DNA of 64,000 nucleotides from Methylomonas koyamae (GCF_019669905.1 NZ_AP019777.1:3906001-3970000), one strand, 5' to 3'. Counted from the first letter of the stretch, positions 25,754 through 36,055 are shown. Numbers and translations: made by a program. The notes: generated from the sequence alone by a model not told the origin.

Positions 25754-28513
25754 ATGAAACGCTGCAACCGCCTCGGGTTCGGGATTTGTTACGGCCTGCT
25801 GGGCTTAGCCCTGGCGCCGGCAAGCCCATGCCAAGCCGCGATCCCACAGCTTCCGGGCTGCGCCATCGAGCAAACCACGGAAACCGGCGGCATCCGAAAA
25901 CTGGCCGTCGTCGTCGGCGTCGGCCAATACATTTCCGACAAGGTGCCGGATCTGGCCGGCCCGCCGGAAGACGCCCGCCGCATGCTGGAAATATTGTCCG
26001 GCAAGAACGGTTACGGCTTCCCGAAAGAAAACGTCTGCCTGCTGCTGGACGACCAGGCCACGCTGCAAAATCTGCAGGACGCGTTCGACAATTTTTTGTT
26101 GCCGCGTTTGAAAGAACAGGACATCGTCGTGTTCTATTACGCCGGCCACGGCTCGCAAACCGCCGATAAAAACGGCGACGAACCCGACGGCCAGGACGAA
26201 ACCTTGGTCTTGCACGATTCGCGTACCGAACAGAACGGCCGCAAACTCGGCGATTTCATCGACGACCGCTTGAACGGCCTACTGGCCAAGGTCTATAAAA
26301 AAAGCAACAACGTCACCGTCATTCTCGACTCATGCAATTCCGGCACCGCAACCCGCGGCGACCGGGAAACCATGGTGGCCCGCTTCGTCGAGCCGGCTGC
26401 CGATCCGGTCGAAGACCTGCTAGCCGAGGGCGTCGGCGACGGTGCTGGCGAACTAGCGCCGGAATCGATGCCGAATCTGATCGCGCTGACCGCGGCCAGC
26501 GACGGCACCAGCGCGCTGGAGCAAGGCGGACGCGGCGTCTTTACCGACGCGCTGCTGCAGGTGCTCGGCCAGGGTAGCAGCCAAGCTCTGACTTACGCCC
26601 AGGCCGCCCGCCAAATCCCGGCCCTGGTCGCCGCCCGCAGTTACCAAATTCCCTATTTCCAAGGCAACCTGGAGCGGCCGGTGTTCGGCAATAGCTTGCG
26701 CACGGCGCCGGTGGCCTGGGAAGTCACCGAATTGGGGCCGCCGCTGACGCTGGCCGGACCGCCGTTGCCGGGCCTGGGCGCAGGTGCCGAACTCAGAATT
26801 TACGACGGCGCGCTGAGCGGCGCCGATACCCGCGATCCGGCCAAAGCCAAGGCCAGCGTGGTGCTCGACAGCCTGACCGGCTTGACGGCGACAGCCAATG
26901 TCGTCGGCAAAAATGCATCGGCTGCCGCAATGGCGGTCGGCGACATCGCCGTGCCGGTACGTCCGGCCGACGACTACGTGCGCATCAATGTCCGCATCAA
27001 ACCCGAATCCGAACCCGGCGGCGTGCCGCCGGACCGTGCCGCCGCGATCAAACAAGCGATAACCGACGATCCGGATGCCAAATCTCTGCTCAACGTAAGC
27101 GACGGTTCCGGCGACTTCGAATTGAGTTTGACCTCCGACGGTTTATTGCAACTGAAAGGCCCGGAAAACCGGGTGCGCAACGTGTTCGGCCAGGATAGCG
27201 ACGCCGCCCACAACCTGTGGCAGCACGCCCGCCAAAAAGGTTTGCTGCAATTGCGCGGCGAAGGCGGCAGCGAGTTTAGCGACAACCAGAGCCTGCAAGT
27301 CGAAGTGGTTCCGTCGGCCAGACAAGACGACTGCGCCAAAGGCGTTTGGGAGGCGGCCGCGCCGAATGCCGACCAAATCATGCCTTTGTGCCACCGCTGG
27401 AACGTCAAAGTTACGCTGGACAAGAACGCTCCCGCGCCGCTGCTGGTCGGCGGCGTGGTGTTATCCACCGACGGCAGCAGCTACGGTTTTCCGGCCGACG
27501 GCCGCCGCGAACTATTGAAACCGGGCGAGTCGACCACGTTCAACGCCAGCGGCGAAACCTTCCGCGCCGGTTTGCCGCTGGACGTTTGGGACCAATTGAT
27601 CGTGTTCGGCACCAAGGAAAAAAATCCGGTGCGCTGGGACTTGTTGACGCAGAGCGCGCGCACCCGCGCCGCGGACCCGGCTAAAACCGGTTTATATCGG
27701 GCGCTGGACCGCTTTCTGACCGGTACCCGCGGCCAGGCGCTGGATAGCGACAGTGCGGAAGATACGACCTGGACCTTGAGCAAAATCAAATTACGGGTCG
27801 AGGCCAATTCCCGCTTTCAAAAATCCGGCGACCGCGGCCTGGCCGGGTTCAGCCGGACCCGCGAATTCACGATCCCGCATTTCGACATTCGCCCTTACCT
27901 GCCCGACGACAACCAAACCGCACTGTACAAAGTCCTGCAAAAAGCCGACTGGCTGGCGCAAGCGGCCGCCGGCGACGGCTTCGGTTACAAAGGCCACGCC
28001 TGGAACGCGGCAAGCGATCTGGACAATTTGAAACGCGGCATCGATTGCTCGCGGGCAATCTGGTTTGCCTTCACCCGCGCCGGCCTGCCCTATAACGCCG
28101 GCGACAAATACCTGAACACGGCCGATATGGTCAAATCCGCCAGCCCGCTGGCCCAGCATTTCGAACGCTGCGACAGCGAACCGCTGCAAACCGGCGACCT
28201 GTTGGTCTACCGCGATCCGACACGCGGCGACGGCCACGTGGTGATGGTGGTCGATCCGCAAAAACGCATCGCCTGGGGCTCGCACGGCTACGACGGTAAC
28301 GCCAAGGAACTGAAAGTCAAACCCGATATCGGCGTGGAATACCAGTTAATCAAATACAAAAAAGACTGGGAGCGCTGGGACCGCAAAACCATGCGGCAAA
28401 AGGCTTGCTGGCGCTACCGCAAATTCGGCGAGGAAGCCCGCAGCGCCCGCGGCCTGCCCGGCATCAAAGCCCTGGCCAAAGCCTGCGACATCAAGAGCCG
28501 CTGCGGCAACTGA
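25754..28513 (+). CDS. Exported caspase-like (C14) peptidase fused to an NlpC/P60-type domain
   Basis: From ATG 25754 (site CGGGAG) the product has 919 residues. A Sec signal peptide ends near PCQAA. The caspase fold (about 40-320) shows GVGQYISDKVPDLAGPPEDA, catalytic His 132 in YYAGHGSQ and Cys 194 in LDSCNSGT. A long middle part is unassigned. The end (about 735-880) has DCSR with Cys 765 and DGHVVMVVD with His 828, the pattern of NlpC/P60 cell-wall amidases. The two cysteine-hydrolase folds in one exported chain are unusual. Thirteen bases separate it from the next gene. A role in wall processing or in damaging envelope proteins is inference. Confidence 0.88.
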   Translation: MKRCNRLGFGICYGLLGLALAPASPCQAAIPQLPGCAIEQTTETGGIRKLAVVVGVGQYISDKVPDLAGPPEDARRMLEILSGKNGYGFPKENVCLLLDDQATLQNLQDAFDNFLLPRLKEQDIVVFYYAGHGSQTADKNGDEPDGQDETLVLHDSRTEQNGRKLGDFIDDRLNGLLAKVYKKSNNVTVILDSCNSGTATRGDRETMVARFVEPAADPVEDLLAEGVGDGAGELAPESMPNLIALTAASDGTSALEQGGRGVFTDALLQVLGQGSSQALTYAQAARQIPALVAARSYQIPYFQGNLERPVFGNSLRTAPVAWEVTELGPPLTLAGPPLPGLGAGAELRIYDGALSGADTRDPAKAKASVVLDSLTGLTATANVVGKNASAAAMAVGDIAVPVRPADDYVRINVRIKPESEPGGVPPDRAAAIKQAITDDPDAKSLLNVSDGSGDFELSLTSDGLLQLKGPENRVRNVFGQDSDAAHNLWQHARQKGLLQLRGEGGSEFSDNQSLQVEVVPSARQDDCAKGVWEAAAPNADQIMPLCHRWNVKVTLDKNAPAPLLVGGVVLSTDGSSYGFPADGRRELLKPGESTTFNASGETFRAGLPLDVWDQLIVFGTKEKNPVRWDLLTQSARTRAADPAKTGLYRALDRFLTGTRGQALDSDSAEDTTWTLSKIKLRVEANSRFQKSGDRGLAGFSRTREFTIPHFDIRPYLPDDNQTALYKVLQKADWLAQAAAGDGFGYKGHAWNAASDLDNLKRGIDCSRAIWFAFTRAGLPYNAGDKYLNTADMVKSASPLAQHFERCDSEPLQTGDLLVYRDPTRGDGHVVMVVDPQKRIAWGSHGYDGNAKELKVKPDIGVEYQLIKYKKDWERWDRKTMRQKACWRYRKFGEEARSARGLPGIKALAKACDIKSRCGN

Positions 28514-28526
28514 ACGGACCAGAACC

Positions 28527-31500
28527 ATGAGCCCCAGCCCACTCTCTCTCGACCGGCGCAGCTTTCTGAAATACGCCGCCGCGCTTGCCGCGTATGCCGG
28601 CAACGTCGCGCTATGGGGCTGGCAGACGGCAATGGCCGACGCGCTCGACGCGGCCGGATCGCTACCCTTGGCTTCCATCGTCTACGCCGAATTCAAAGAC
28701 GATTTCGCTCAAGCCAGAGCGCAAGCGGAAAGCCAAACCGCCGCCGCCAGGCAAGTAGCCGATCCGCAGCGGCTGGCCGACGCTTTGCTGGCGTTGGGCG
28801 TCGTCAGGTTGTTGCAAGGCGAACCGGCCGCGGCCGCCGCCCATTTCCGCGAACTGGAAACCTTGCTGCCGGCCGATCCGCTGCGCCAACTGCGCGCCGC
28901 CACCTTTACCGAGATGGCCGCTTACCAACAATACAACCACTTTCCGAACGACAGCGGCGGCAGCGTCGCGGATATGGAAACCACCCAAACTCAACGTTTC
29001 ATGGCGCTATTGGCGGAAACCGGAAAACGTAAAGCGGCACTGCGTGCCCAAGTTTCGGCGCAGCCGGCTTTGCAGGAAAACGCCTTCGTCGGCGAAGAGC
29101 TGGACGGCATCAAATCGTTGCAATCGACGCTGGATTCGGCGGCCACGCTACCGATGAGCCCACAACAACGCGTGCAACTGCTCAACCAAGTCGTAGGAAT
29201 GCTGACGTCGGCCGCGGACAGCCAAACCGCTTACCCGCCGGCATGGCACGCCGCGGCCTTGCGTAACCGGGCCGATCTCTACCGCCGCGGCGGCGACCGC
29301 CAAACGGCCTTGGTTTATCTGGAGCAAGCCAAACAACGTTATTTACAGATCGGCGATAAAGCCGGCGCCGGCGCTTGCTGGCTGGCCGAAGGCGACGCCT
29401 ATGCCGCGCCGTTATCGTCGCCGCTGGTGTTCAACGCCGCGCTGAACCCGCCGCCCAACGCCGAAAGCAGCCTGTCATCCTCGGTAATGGATCGGGAACT
29501 GGACCGTTCCACCGTCGATAGCCGGCGGGCGGCCGAAGCTTATAGCGAAGCCGAGGCTTTATATGCCGCCGCCGGCGACTGTCCCCGCGCCGAAGCCGCA
29601 TTGGCATTGCGCCGTTCCTATCTGGCCGGGTTGGCAAACGGCACGGCCGATGCCTTGGCCAAGGCGCGTAGCGCAACCGAACAATTTCAAGCTGCCGGCG
29701 ACTTTTACGGTTATTGGACCGCCGCCGCGCATTCGGCATTACTGAAAATCGCCGACGGCCAAGTACCGGAAGCGCGCGACGTGGCCGCCGGCATCGGCGA
29801 GTGGGGTAAGACCGCCGGTTCGTTCAGTTACGCGCTGGGCCTGGGCTTTATGCACAGCCGCATCGGCTGGCACTGGCTGTTGCGCGATGCCGATTTCGAA
29901 CGCGCGCTGGCCTGCTTTCGTTTGGCGGAAGCGCTTCATGCCGGTTTGGGTTCGACGCCGCGGCAGGCGCAAAGCATCATGGACCAAGGCTACGTGATGC
30001 GTAAGCTGGGCGAACGCGATGCCGCCGTCGTCAAACTGGAACAGGCAGTGGCATTGCAATCGGCGGCGCAAACTTCGGCCGCGCTCGATGCCAATGCGCC
30101 GTTGCGCTTGCTGCTGTCGCTGCACGGGCTGTGGCAAGCCTATCTGGACGGAATGGATGCCGACGGTATGGAAAGAATCGCCGGCAAACTGCAAAGCCAA
30201 ATCGAGTGGCTGAAAACCCATCCGGCGGCCGACATCCCGGGCGGCAACCTGTTGGTGACGCAACTGGGCCAGGAAGCCATCGAATACACCCGAGTCAACG
30301 CCCCGTGTTACCGGGCAGTCAGCGCGCGCAACGCCGGCGACCGGGCCGAAGCGGAGCGTCAGTTTGCCGCGGCGCTGGCGGCCGCCAAAAACACAGCCGG
30401 CCATCACCGCGACTTTCAATTGGCTATTGTCCATGCCCAGCGCAAAGACTATCCGGCCGCCGCCGCTGCCTACCGCCGCTATTTGCCGCAGCAGAACGCG
30501 GCCTCGCCGCTGAGCCAAACCATCGAATCTCTGGCAGCGCAATTAGGCAGCGAAGCGCTCGTTGCCAACGCCCAACAACAATGGCGCTACAGCCAGCAAC
30601 AGGCCGCGAGTTTTTTCTGCGCGGTCAAGGCTTACGCCGACGCGGCCAGCCACCTGCGCCAACTGGAAAACCGCTTCGGCGCAAACTGGTGGCAAAGCGA
30701 AGATAAGCCCTGGGAAAGCCTGCAAACCTACGGCGAGGTGGCCGAAGGCTTGCAGAATTATCCGGAAGCCGCCGCCCACTACGCGCAAGCGCTGGACCAT
30801 TTCGAACGTTCCCGGCAATTGCTGCGGCGGGATAACTTCAAAACCGCCTTATCGTCCGGCTCCAGCTCGCAATACCTGTATTTTTTGCCGGCCAGAAACG
30901 CTCTGAAACTGGCAGCGCTGCAACCGGCGGCGGCCAGCGAACATCAACAAACCGCCTACCGCTATGCCGAACGCGGCAAAGCCCGCGCACTGCTGGATTT
31001 GATGGCCGGCGGCGCCAACCGCACCGACGCGGTTGGCGACGAAAGCGTCCGTCTCTGGCTGCAGGACGCGGCCAAATTAGCGACCTGGGGTAGCCTACTG
31101 GCCGCCGAGCGCGGCGCGCAAACGCCGGATGCCGGCCGGATTTCCTATCTGGAACAAAAAATTGCCGCGGCGGAAACTCAATTACGCCAGACCGAAACCC
31201 AACTGGCCGCAACCAGCCCGAATTTCTACCGCTCGGTCAACCGCCAGGCGCCAATCGCCGACGTCGGCCAAATAGCCGGATTGCTGCCGGCCGGCACAGC
31301 CTTGCTGCAATACGCCTTTCTCGGCGACGACCTGTTGGCCTGGGCCATAGGCAGCCAAGGCCTGCTGGCGGCGGAGCGGCAACAGTTCAACGCCAAGCAA
31401 TTGGACTTATTAGTCCGCGACTTCCATACGGCCTGCGAACACCGTGGCGATTACCGGCAATCCGGCGAGCAACTCAGCGCACTGCTGCTAAAACCGTTTG

Positions 31501-32366
31501 CGGCGGCGCTGGCCGAGCACAGCCAACTGCTGATTGTCCCCTACGGCACGACCCACGGCCTGCCGTTCCATGCTCTGCCCTGGCAAGACCGGCCGCTGAT
31601 CGCCAGCCACCGCGTGTCCTATCTGCCCAGCGCCAGCATCCTGCAGTTTCTGGCCCAGCCCGGTAACAGTCCCAAAGCGGAAGCGGCGGTATTGGCAGTC
31701 GGCAATCCGTCGAATATGGCCTACCAAGCGCCGTTTGCCGAGACCGCTACAGCGCAACCGGCGCTGCCGGCGGCGGCCACCGAAGCGGCCTACATCGCCA
31801 GCTTATTCGACAAAAGCCAAGAGCTGATCGGGCCGGAGGCGACGCTGGCGGCGGTAAGGCAGGCCTTACCCGATTGCAATGTGCTGCACTTTGCCACCCA
31901 CGGCATCTTGGCGGAAACCGCGCCGCTGCTGTCGTCGATACTGCTGGCCGACGGCGCCGCCTTGACGGTGCAGGATTTGATCGGCTTACGCTTGAACGCC
32001 GATTTGGTGGTGTTGAGCGCCTGCCGCACCGGCCAGGGCAAAACCGCCGGCGGCGACGATGTGCTGGGTTTCAGCCGCGGCTTGCTGGCGGCCGGTGCCC
32101 GCGCCGCAATCGTCAGCCTGTGGCCGGTGGACGATTTGGCGACCAGCTTGCTGATGGCCGAGTTTTACCGTCAGCTAAAGGCCGGTGCCGCGCCTGGCCT
32201 AGCGCTGCAGGCCGCGCAAAATTATTTACAGGCACTCGAACCCGAGGCGATTAAAACCGGCCGGCTCAAGGCGTTAAGCAGCCGCGGCGTATCCGTCGAC
32301 AGCGACGCCGCGCCGGCCGATTACCGCCACCCGTACTACTGGGCGCCTTTCGTGCTGGTCGGCTGA
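28527..32366 (+). CDS. CHAT-domain protein with twin-arginine signal and TPR-like repeats
   Basis: 1279 residues. The start SLDRRSFLKYAAALAAYAG is a twin-arginine export signal (RRSFLK). Residues about 40-900 are helical repeats of TPR type (QQAASFFCAVKAYADAASHLRQLENRF, EVAEGLQNYPEAAAHYAQALDHFERS). The CHAT domain covers about 940-1279, with His 1125 in HFATHG and Cys 1166 in LSACRTGQG, and ends YRHPYYWAPFVLVG. Both catalytic residues are present. Tat export of a CHAT protease implies folding in the cytoplasm before translocation. It lies between two caspase-like genes and is probably co-transcribed with them. Confidence 0.92.
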   Translation: MSPSPLSLDRRSFLKYAAALAAYAGNVALWGWQTAMADALDAAGSLPLASIVYAEFKDDFAQARAQAESQTAAARQVADPQRLADALLALGVVRLLQGEPAAAAAHFRELETLLPADPLRQLRAATFTEMAAYQQYNHFPNDSGGSVADMETTQTQRFMALLAETGKRKAALRAQVSAQPALQENAFVGEELDGIKSLQSTLDSAATLPMSPQQRVQLLNQVVGMLTSAADSQTAYPPAWHAAALRNRADLYRRGGDRQTALVYLEQAKQRYLQIGDKAGAGACWLAEGDAYAAPLSSPLVFNAALNPPPNAESSLSSSVMDRELDRSTVDSRRAAEAYSEAEALYAAAGDCPRAEAALALRRSYLAGLANGTADALAKARSATEQFQAAGDFYGYWTAAAHSALLKIADGQVPEARDVAAGIGEWGKTAGSFSYALGLGFMHSRIGWHWLLRDADFERALACFRLAEALHAGLGSTPRQAQSIMDQGYVMRKLGERDAAVVKLEQAVALQSAAQTSAALDANAPLRLLLSLHGLWQAYLDGMDADGMERIAGKLQSQIEWLKTHPAADIPGGNLLVTQLGQEAIEYTRVNAPCYRAVSARNAGDRAEAERQFAAALAAAKNTAGHHRDFQLAIVHAQRKDYPAAAAAYRRYLPQQNAASPLSQTIESLAAQLGSEALVANAQQQWRYSQQQAASFFCAVKAYADAASHLRQLENRFGANWWQSEDKPWESLQTYGEVAEGLQNYPEAAAHYAQALDHFERSRQLLRRDNFKTALSSGSSSQYLYFLPARNALKLAALQPAAASEHQQTAYRYAERGKARALLDLMAGGANRTDAVGDESVRLWLQDAAKLATWGSLLAAERGAQTPDAGRISYLEQKIAAAETQLRQTETQLAATSPNFYRSVNRQAPIADVGQIAGLLPAGTALLQYAFLGDDLLAWAIGSQGLLAAERQQFNAKQLDLLVRDFHTACEHRGDYRQSGEQLSALLLKPFAAALAEHSQLLIVPYGTTHGLPFHALPWQDRPLIASHRVSYLPSASILQFLAQPGNSPKAEAAVLAVGNPSNMAYQAPFAETATAQPALPAAATEAAYIASLFDKSQELIGPEATLAAVRQALPDCNVLHFATHGILAETAPLLSSILLADGAALTVQDLIGLRLNADLVVLSACRTGQGKTAGGDDVLGFSRGLLAAGARAAIVSLWPVDDLATSLLMAEFYRQLKAGAAPGLALQAAQNYLQALEPEAIKTGRLKALSSRGVSVDSDAAPADYRHPYYWAPFVLVG

Positions 32367-32397
32367 CATGGACTCGAGCGAATTTAGGAGAGCAAAC

Positions 32398-34143
32398 ATG
32401 CGGCGGCAAATTTATCGTTCGATGTCGGCAAACACCGCGGGAATCGGCCAATTCGCGGTGTGGCTAGGCTGCGTTGCGCTGCTGGCCGGTTGCGCCGGCG
32501 GCATGTCGCGTAGCGGCGGCATGCAACTGGCCGGCTGTCCGGTCAACGCCAGCCGCAGCGTCGATCCGGCGGCAGGCAGCACCCGCAGCGCCGAAGAGCA
32601 GATCATTGTCGATTGCGAACTGCCGGGCATACAGTACGAAATCGGCGACGGCATTTTCTACACCTCGCCGCCGCGCCCGGCCCGGACCAGCGTGTGGCAA
32701 TGCCGGGTCGGCGGCGGCAAACAAATGGCCTTCGACGCCGCCAACTTGCAGAAGGTGGAAAACGTCTGGAAAGGTTGTGCCGAAGCCGGCGATAAGATTG
32801 CCCAAACCTATCTCGGCGAGTTCTACGAGCGGGTCGCCGATTACGCCAATGCCGCCATTTGGTACCGCAAGGCGGCCGAGCAAGACTATCCGCGCGCCCA
32901 GGCCAACCTGGGTTTCCTGCTGGCTAAAGGCCTGGGAGTTGCCAAAGACCCTGCTGCGTCGGACGAATGGTACCGCAAAGCCTCGGGTTTACCGGCCCAA
33001 GCTCCCGCAGCGAACGAGAGCGCCGAAACGGCCAAATTGCGTACTGAACTGGCCCAGGCAAATCAATTGCTGGATAACGCTCAAGCCAACTTGAGGCAGA
33101 AGATCTGGGAGAAAGAGTCTCTGATGGCGCAGATGATGGCACAGAGAGAACAACAAGCGTCTCACCCCAATCGGGCCGAACAGCTGCGCGAACAGCAATT
33201 ACGGCAGCGGATTGCCGAACTGGAACAAATAAACAAAGCCGACCAAGACACGATCACCGACCTGCAAAGCAAGATCGCCCAAACCAAAACCGAATTGCGC
33301 GGCCAAGGCGTGGAATCCGAAACGACAGCCTCTGCACCGGTCGGCCGTTATTTTGCACTGGTGATCGGCATAGACGATTACACCGCGATGAACCGATTGC
33401 AAACCCCGGTCAACGACGCCAAAGCGGTAGCCGAACTACTGCAAAGTAAATTCGGCTTCGCCTCGGTCACATTGCTGCTGAATCAACAGGCCACCCGCGT
33501 CCAAATCTGGCATGCGCTAATCGGACTGCGCCAGCAACTGACCGAAAACGACAACCTGTTGATTTATTTTGCCGGCCACGGCCAAAAGGAAGATAGGGAA
33601 GGTTTCTGGTTGCCGGTGGATGCCGACAAACCGCCGCACAAATACACCTGGATCAGCGATTACGAAATTGCGGTAAACACCGCCTGGCAAGACATGCGCG
33701 CCAGGCACGTGCTGATCGTGGCCGACTCCTGCTTTTCCGGAACGATACGCAACACCGGATTGGTATCGGCAGCGCAACCGACCGTCGCGGCCGGCCAACC
33801 CAGAACTATTATCGAGCTGAAATCGTCGTCGATATCGCGCAAATTCCTGACCTCGGGCGGCGACGAACCGGTGCTGGATAAAGGGCGCGGCAACCATTCG
33901 GTGTTCGCCGCCGCGTTCATCGATTTTCTAAAAAACTACAACAAGCCCGAACCGCTCTCGGCCGACACGATTTACGGCCAGATCGAAGCAGCGGTTTACG
34001 ACCAATCGTCCCGGCTCGGCCATCCGCAACGGCCGCTGTACGGTCCGATTCAAGGCGCCGGCGATGCGGATGGCCAATTTTATTTTCGGCCCAGCTTGCG
34101 GACTGCAGAGAACCGGGCCTTAGCCGGGTCGGGGAGGTACTGA
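32398..34143 (+). CDS. Sel1-repeat caspase-like lipoprotein
   Basis: 581 residues from ATG 32398, which has TAGGAG 7 bases upstream; an ATG at 32368 lacks a site. A lipobox ALLAGC lies near residue 34. Then follow Sel1 repeats (AQTYLGEFYERVADYANAAIWYRKAAEQDYPRAQANLGFLLAKG), a coiled coil (QLREQQLRQRIAELEQINKADQ) and a caspase domain from about 315 with GIDDYTAMNRLQTPVNDAKAV, His 394 in YFAGHGQ and Cys 445 in ADSCFSGT. Residues for metacaspase-like cleavage are intact. The stop codon is directly followed by the ATG of the Pvc16-like gene, which ties this peptidase to the CIS genes. Confidence 0.9.
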   Translation: MRRQIYRSMSANTAGIGQFAVWLGCVALLAGCAGGMSRSGGMQLAGCPVNASRSVDPAAGSTRSAEEQIIVDCELPGIQYEIGDGIFYTSPPRPARTSVWQCRVGGGKQMAFDAANLQKVENVWKGCAEAGDKIAQTYLGEFYERVADYANAAIWYRKAAEQDYPRAQANLGFLLAKGLGVAKDPAASDEWYRKASGLPAQAPAANESAETAKLRTELAQANQLLDNAQANLRQKIWEKESLMAQMMAQREQQASHPNRAEQLREQQLRQRIAELEQINKADQDTITDLQSKIAQTKTELRGQGVESETTASAPVGRYFALVIGIDDYTAMNRLQTPVNDAKAVAELLQSKFGFASVTLLLNQQATRVQIWHALIGLRQQLTENDNLLIYFAGHGQKEDREGFWLPVDADKPPHKYTWISDYEIAVNTAWQDMRARHVLIVADSCFSGTIRNTGLVSAAQPTVAAGQPRTIIELKSSSISRKFLTSGGDEPVLDKGRGNHSVFAAAFIDFLKNYNKPEPLSADTIYGQIEAAVYDQSSRLGHPQRPLYGPIQGAGDADGQFYFRPSLRTAENRALAGSGRY

Positions 34144-34821
34144 ATGTTCGAACAAAGCGATCAAAAACTCTCGGCCTGGGTCGGCGCCGTCGCGGCCGGC
34201 GCCAAGATTTCGTTCGAACCGCCCGGCGCGCCGGCCGCCGAACCGACCGTGGTGCTGTACCTGCTCGATTTCAAACGCCTGACCTCGACGCCGGCCGCAC
34301 GCAGCCCGCAGCCGCAATTGCTGTTGAACTATCTGGTCACGGTACAGGCCGCCGATCAAGCCGCGGCGCATAAATTGTTGGGAACCTTGGTCGCCGCGGT
34401 CGTACAACAAACCGAATTCGAATTCGAGCTGGCGCCGCCGTCGCTGGAGACCTGGCTCGCTTTCGCCGCCAAACCGGCGCCGGCCTTTACCATCAAACTA
34501 CCGGTGGCGCTGCCGGTAACCGAGCGGACGCCGCCGCGCATCAAAGCGCCGCCGCAAGTCAGAATGGGCCCGGTCGCCACCTTCAGCGGCCGCCTGCTCG
34601 GCCCCGGCGAGATTCCGTTGGCCGACACCGACGTCGAATTGGTCGCCGCCGGCCGTTACACCCGCACCGATGCCGCCGGCAATTTCAGCTTTGCCGGCAT
34701 CGACCCGAACCAACACAAACGCGGATACCTGATCCGCGCCAAACGACGCGAGTTGCTAGTGGACACCGCTAATCCGACTCAAGACCCCGTAGTAATACAT
34801 TTCGAGCAATTGGAGATCTGA
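34144..34821 (+). CDS. CIS cap/terminator protein, Pvc16-like (DUF4255) with CarboxypepD_reg-like end
   Basis: 225 residues. The first 130 match the Pvc16 N-terminal family: ISFEPPG, PTVVLYLLDFKRL, QLLLNYLVTVQAADQAAAHKLLGTLV. Homologues cap the distal end of the sheath and tube in contractile injection systems. The last 80 residues (FSGRLLGPGEIPLADTDVELVAAGRYTRTDAAGNFSFAGI) form a Cna_B/carboxypeptidase regulatory-like beta domain, an extra not present in the classical protein. It begins directly at the end of the caspase gene and ends one base before the sheath gene. Confidence 0.82.
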   Translation: MFEQSDQKLSAWVGAVAAGAKISFEPPGAPAAEPTVVLYLLDFKRLTSTPAARSPQPQLLLNYLVTVQAADQAAAHKLLGTLVAAVVQQTEFEFELAPPSLETWLAFAAKPAPAFTIKLPVALPVTERTPPRIKAPPQVRMGPVATFSGRLLGPGEIPLADTDVELVAAGRYTRTDAAGNFSFAGIDPNQHKRGYLIRAKRRELLVDTANPTQDPVVIHFEQLEI

Positions 34822-34822
34822 C

Positions 34823-36022
34823 ATGGCTACCTATCTGACACCGGGCGTTTATATCGAAGAGCTCTCGACCGGATCGAATTCTATCGAAATGGTGGGATCC
34901 GAAGTCGCCGCTTTCCTGGGCGTGGCACCCGCCGCCAACAAACACCTGAACGAAGCCTTCGCTTGCAACAACTGGCAACAGTTCGTCCGCGAATTTACCG
35001 CCGAGGACAGCGAGAGTACCGACCTGGCCCGGTCGGTTTACGCCTTCTTTTGTAACGGCGGTTCGCGCTGTTATGTGGTCAATGTCGGTAAAGGCGGCTC
35101 GGTGGTCGGCGACGCCCGCAAGCGCACCGGCCTTTATTGCCTGGAACCGATCGACGAAATCGCCATCGTCGCCGCGCCCGGTTACACCGACAAAACCACG
35201 CAAGAGGCATTGAAAACCTTTTGCGAAACCCGGCAAGACGTAGTGGCCATCCTCGACGCAGCGCGCGATGCCGAAAAGAACATCGACGCGCTGAAACAAG
35301 TCGGCAGCGAAGAAGCCAGCGACGCCGCCGCCAAACCGGCCGACGCCCCGGCCGTGAAAGGCCTGTTGCCGAGCGGTTCCGACCGCGGCTTCACCGCACT
35401 TTACTTCCCGTGGGTGGTCGCCGCCGACCCATTGAATCCGGCGCAAAAAGTGGCGACGCCGCCGTCCGGCTTCATGGCCGGCATCTACGCCAAAACCGAC
35501 GTCCACAAAGCCCCGGCCAACCAGGTCTTGAACGGCGCGCTGGGGTTGACCTACATGCTGACCCACCAGGAACAGGGCGAATTGAACCGGCTCGGCGTCA
35601 ATTGCATCCGCTCGTTTCCAACCTCCGGCATCCGGGTCTGGGGCGCCCGCACCTTGAGTTCGCGCAGCGAGTGGCGCTACGTCAACGTCCGCCGCCTGTT
35701 CAACTCGGTCGAGGAATCACTGGCCAAAGGAACGCTATGGACCGTGTTCGAACCCAACGAACGCATTCTGTGGAACTCGGTGGTACGCAACGTTTCGGCC
35801 TTTCTGACCCGGTTGTGGCGCAGCGGCGCCTTGAAGGGGGCGACACCGGAACAGGCCTTTTTCGTCAAATGCGACGCCGAAACCAATCCGCAGGAAGTCA
35901 TCGACGCCGGCCAACTCATCATCGAAATCGGCATCGCGCCGGTCAAGCCGGCCGAATTCATCATCTTCCGCATCGGGCAATGGGCCGGCGCCACGCCGGT
36001 AGAACCGCAAAACGCGGCATAG
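34823..36022 (+). CDS. Contractile sheath protein
   Basis: 399 residues with the family start YLTPGVYIEELSTGSNSIEMVGSEVAAFLGVAP and the C-terminal sheath domain: RSFPTSGIRVWGARTLSS, WRYVNVRRLFNSVEESLAKGTLWTVFEPNERILWNSVVRNVSAFLTRLWRSGALKG, and CDAETNPQEVIDAGQLIIEIGIAPVKPAEFIIFRI in pieces. It forms the outer cylinder that contracts to drive the tube. Only one sheath gene is present, whereas PVC and Afp particles have three. It follows the cap gene by one base. Confidence 0.95.
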   Translation: MATYLTPGVYIEELSTGSNSIEMVGSEVAAFLGVAPAANKHLNEAFACNNWQQFVREFTAEDSESTDLARSVYAFFCNGGSRCYVVNVGKGGSVVGDARKRTGLYCLEPIDEIAIVAAPGYTDKTTQEALKTFCETRQDVVAILDAARDAEKNIDALKQVGSEEASDAAAKPADAPAVKGLLPSGSDRGFTALYFPWVVAADPLNPAQKVATPPSGFMAGIYAKTDVHKAPANQVLNGALGLTYMLTHQEQGELNRLGVNCIRSFPTSGIRVWGARTLSSRSEWRYVNVRRLFNSVEESLAKGTLWTVFEPNERILWNSVVRNVSAFLTRLWRSGALKGATPEQAFFVKCDAETNPQEVIDAGQLIIEIGIAPVKPAEFIIFRIGQWAGATPVEPQNAA

Positions 36023-36055
36023 ATCAACAGCGACTAAGCAACCAGGAGAACGACC

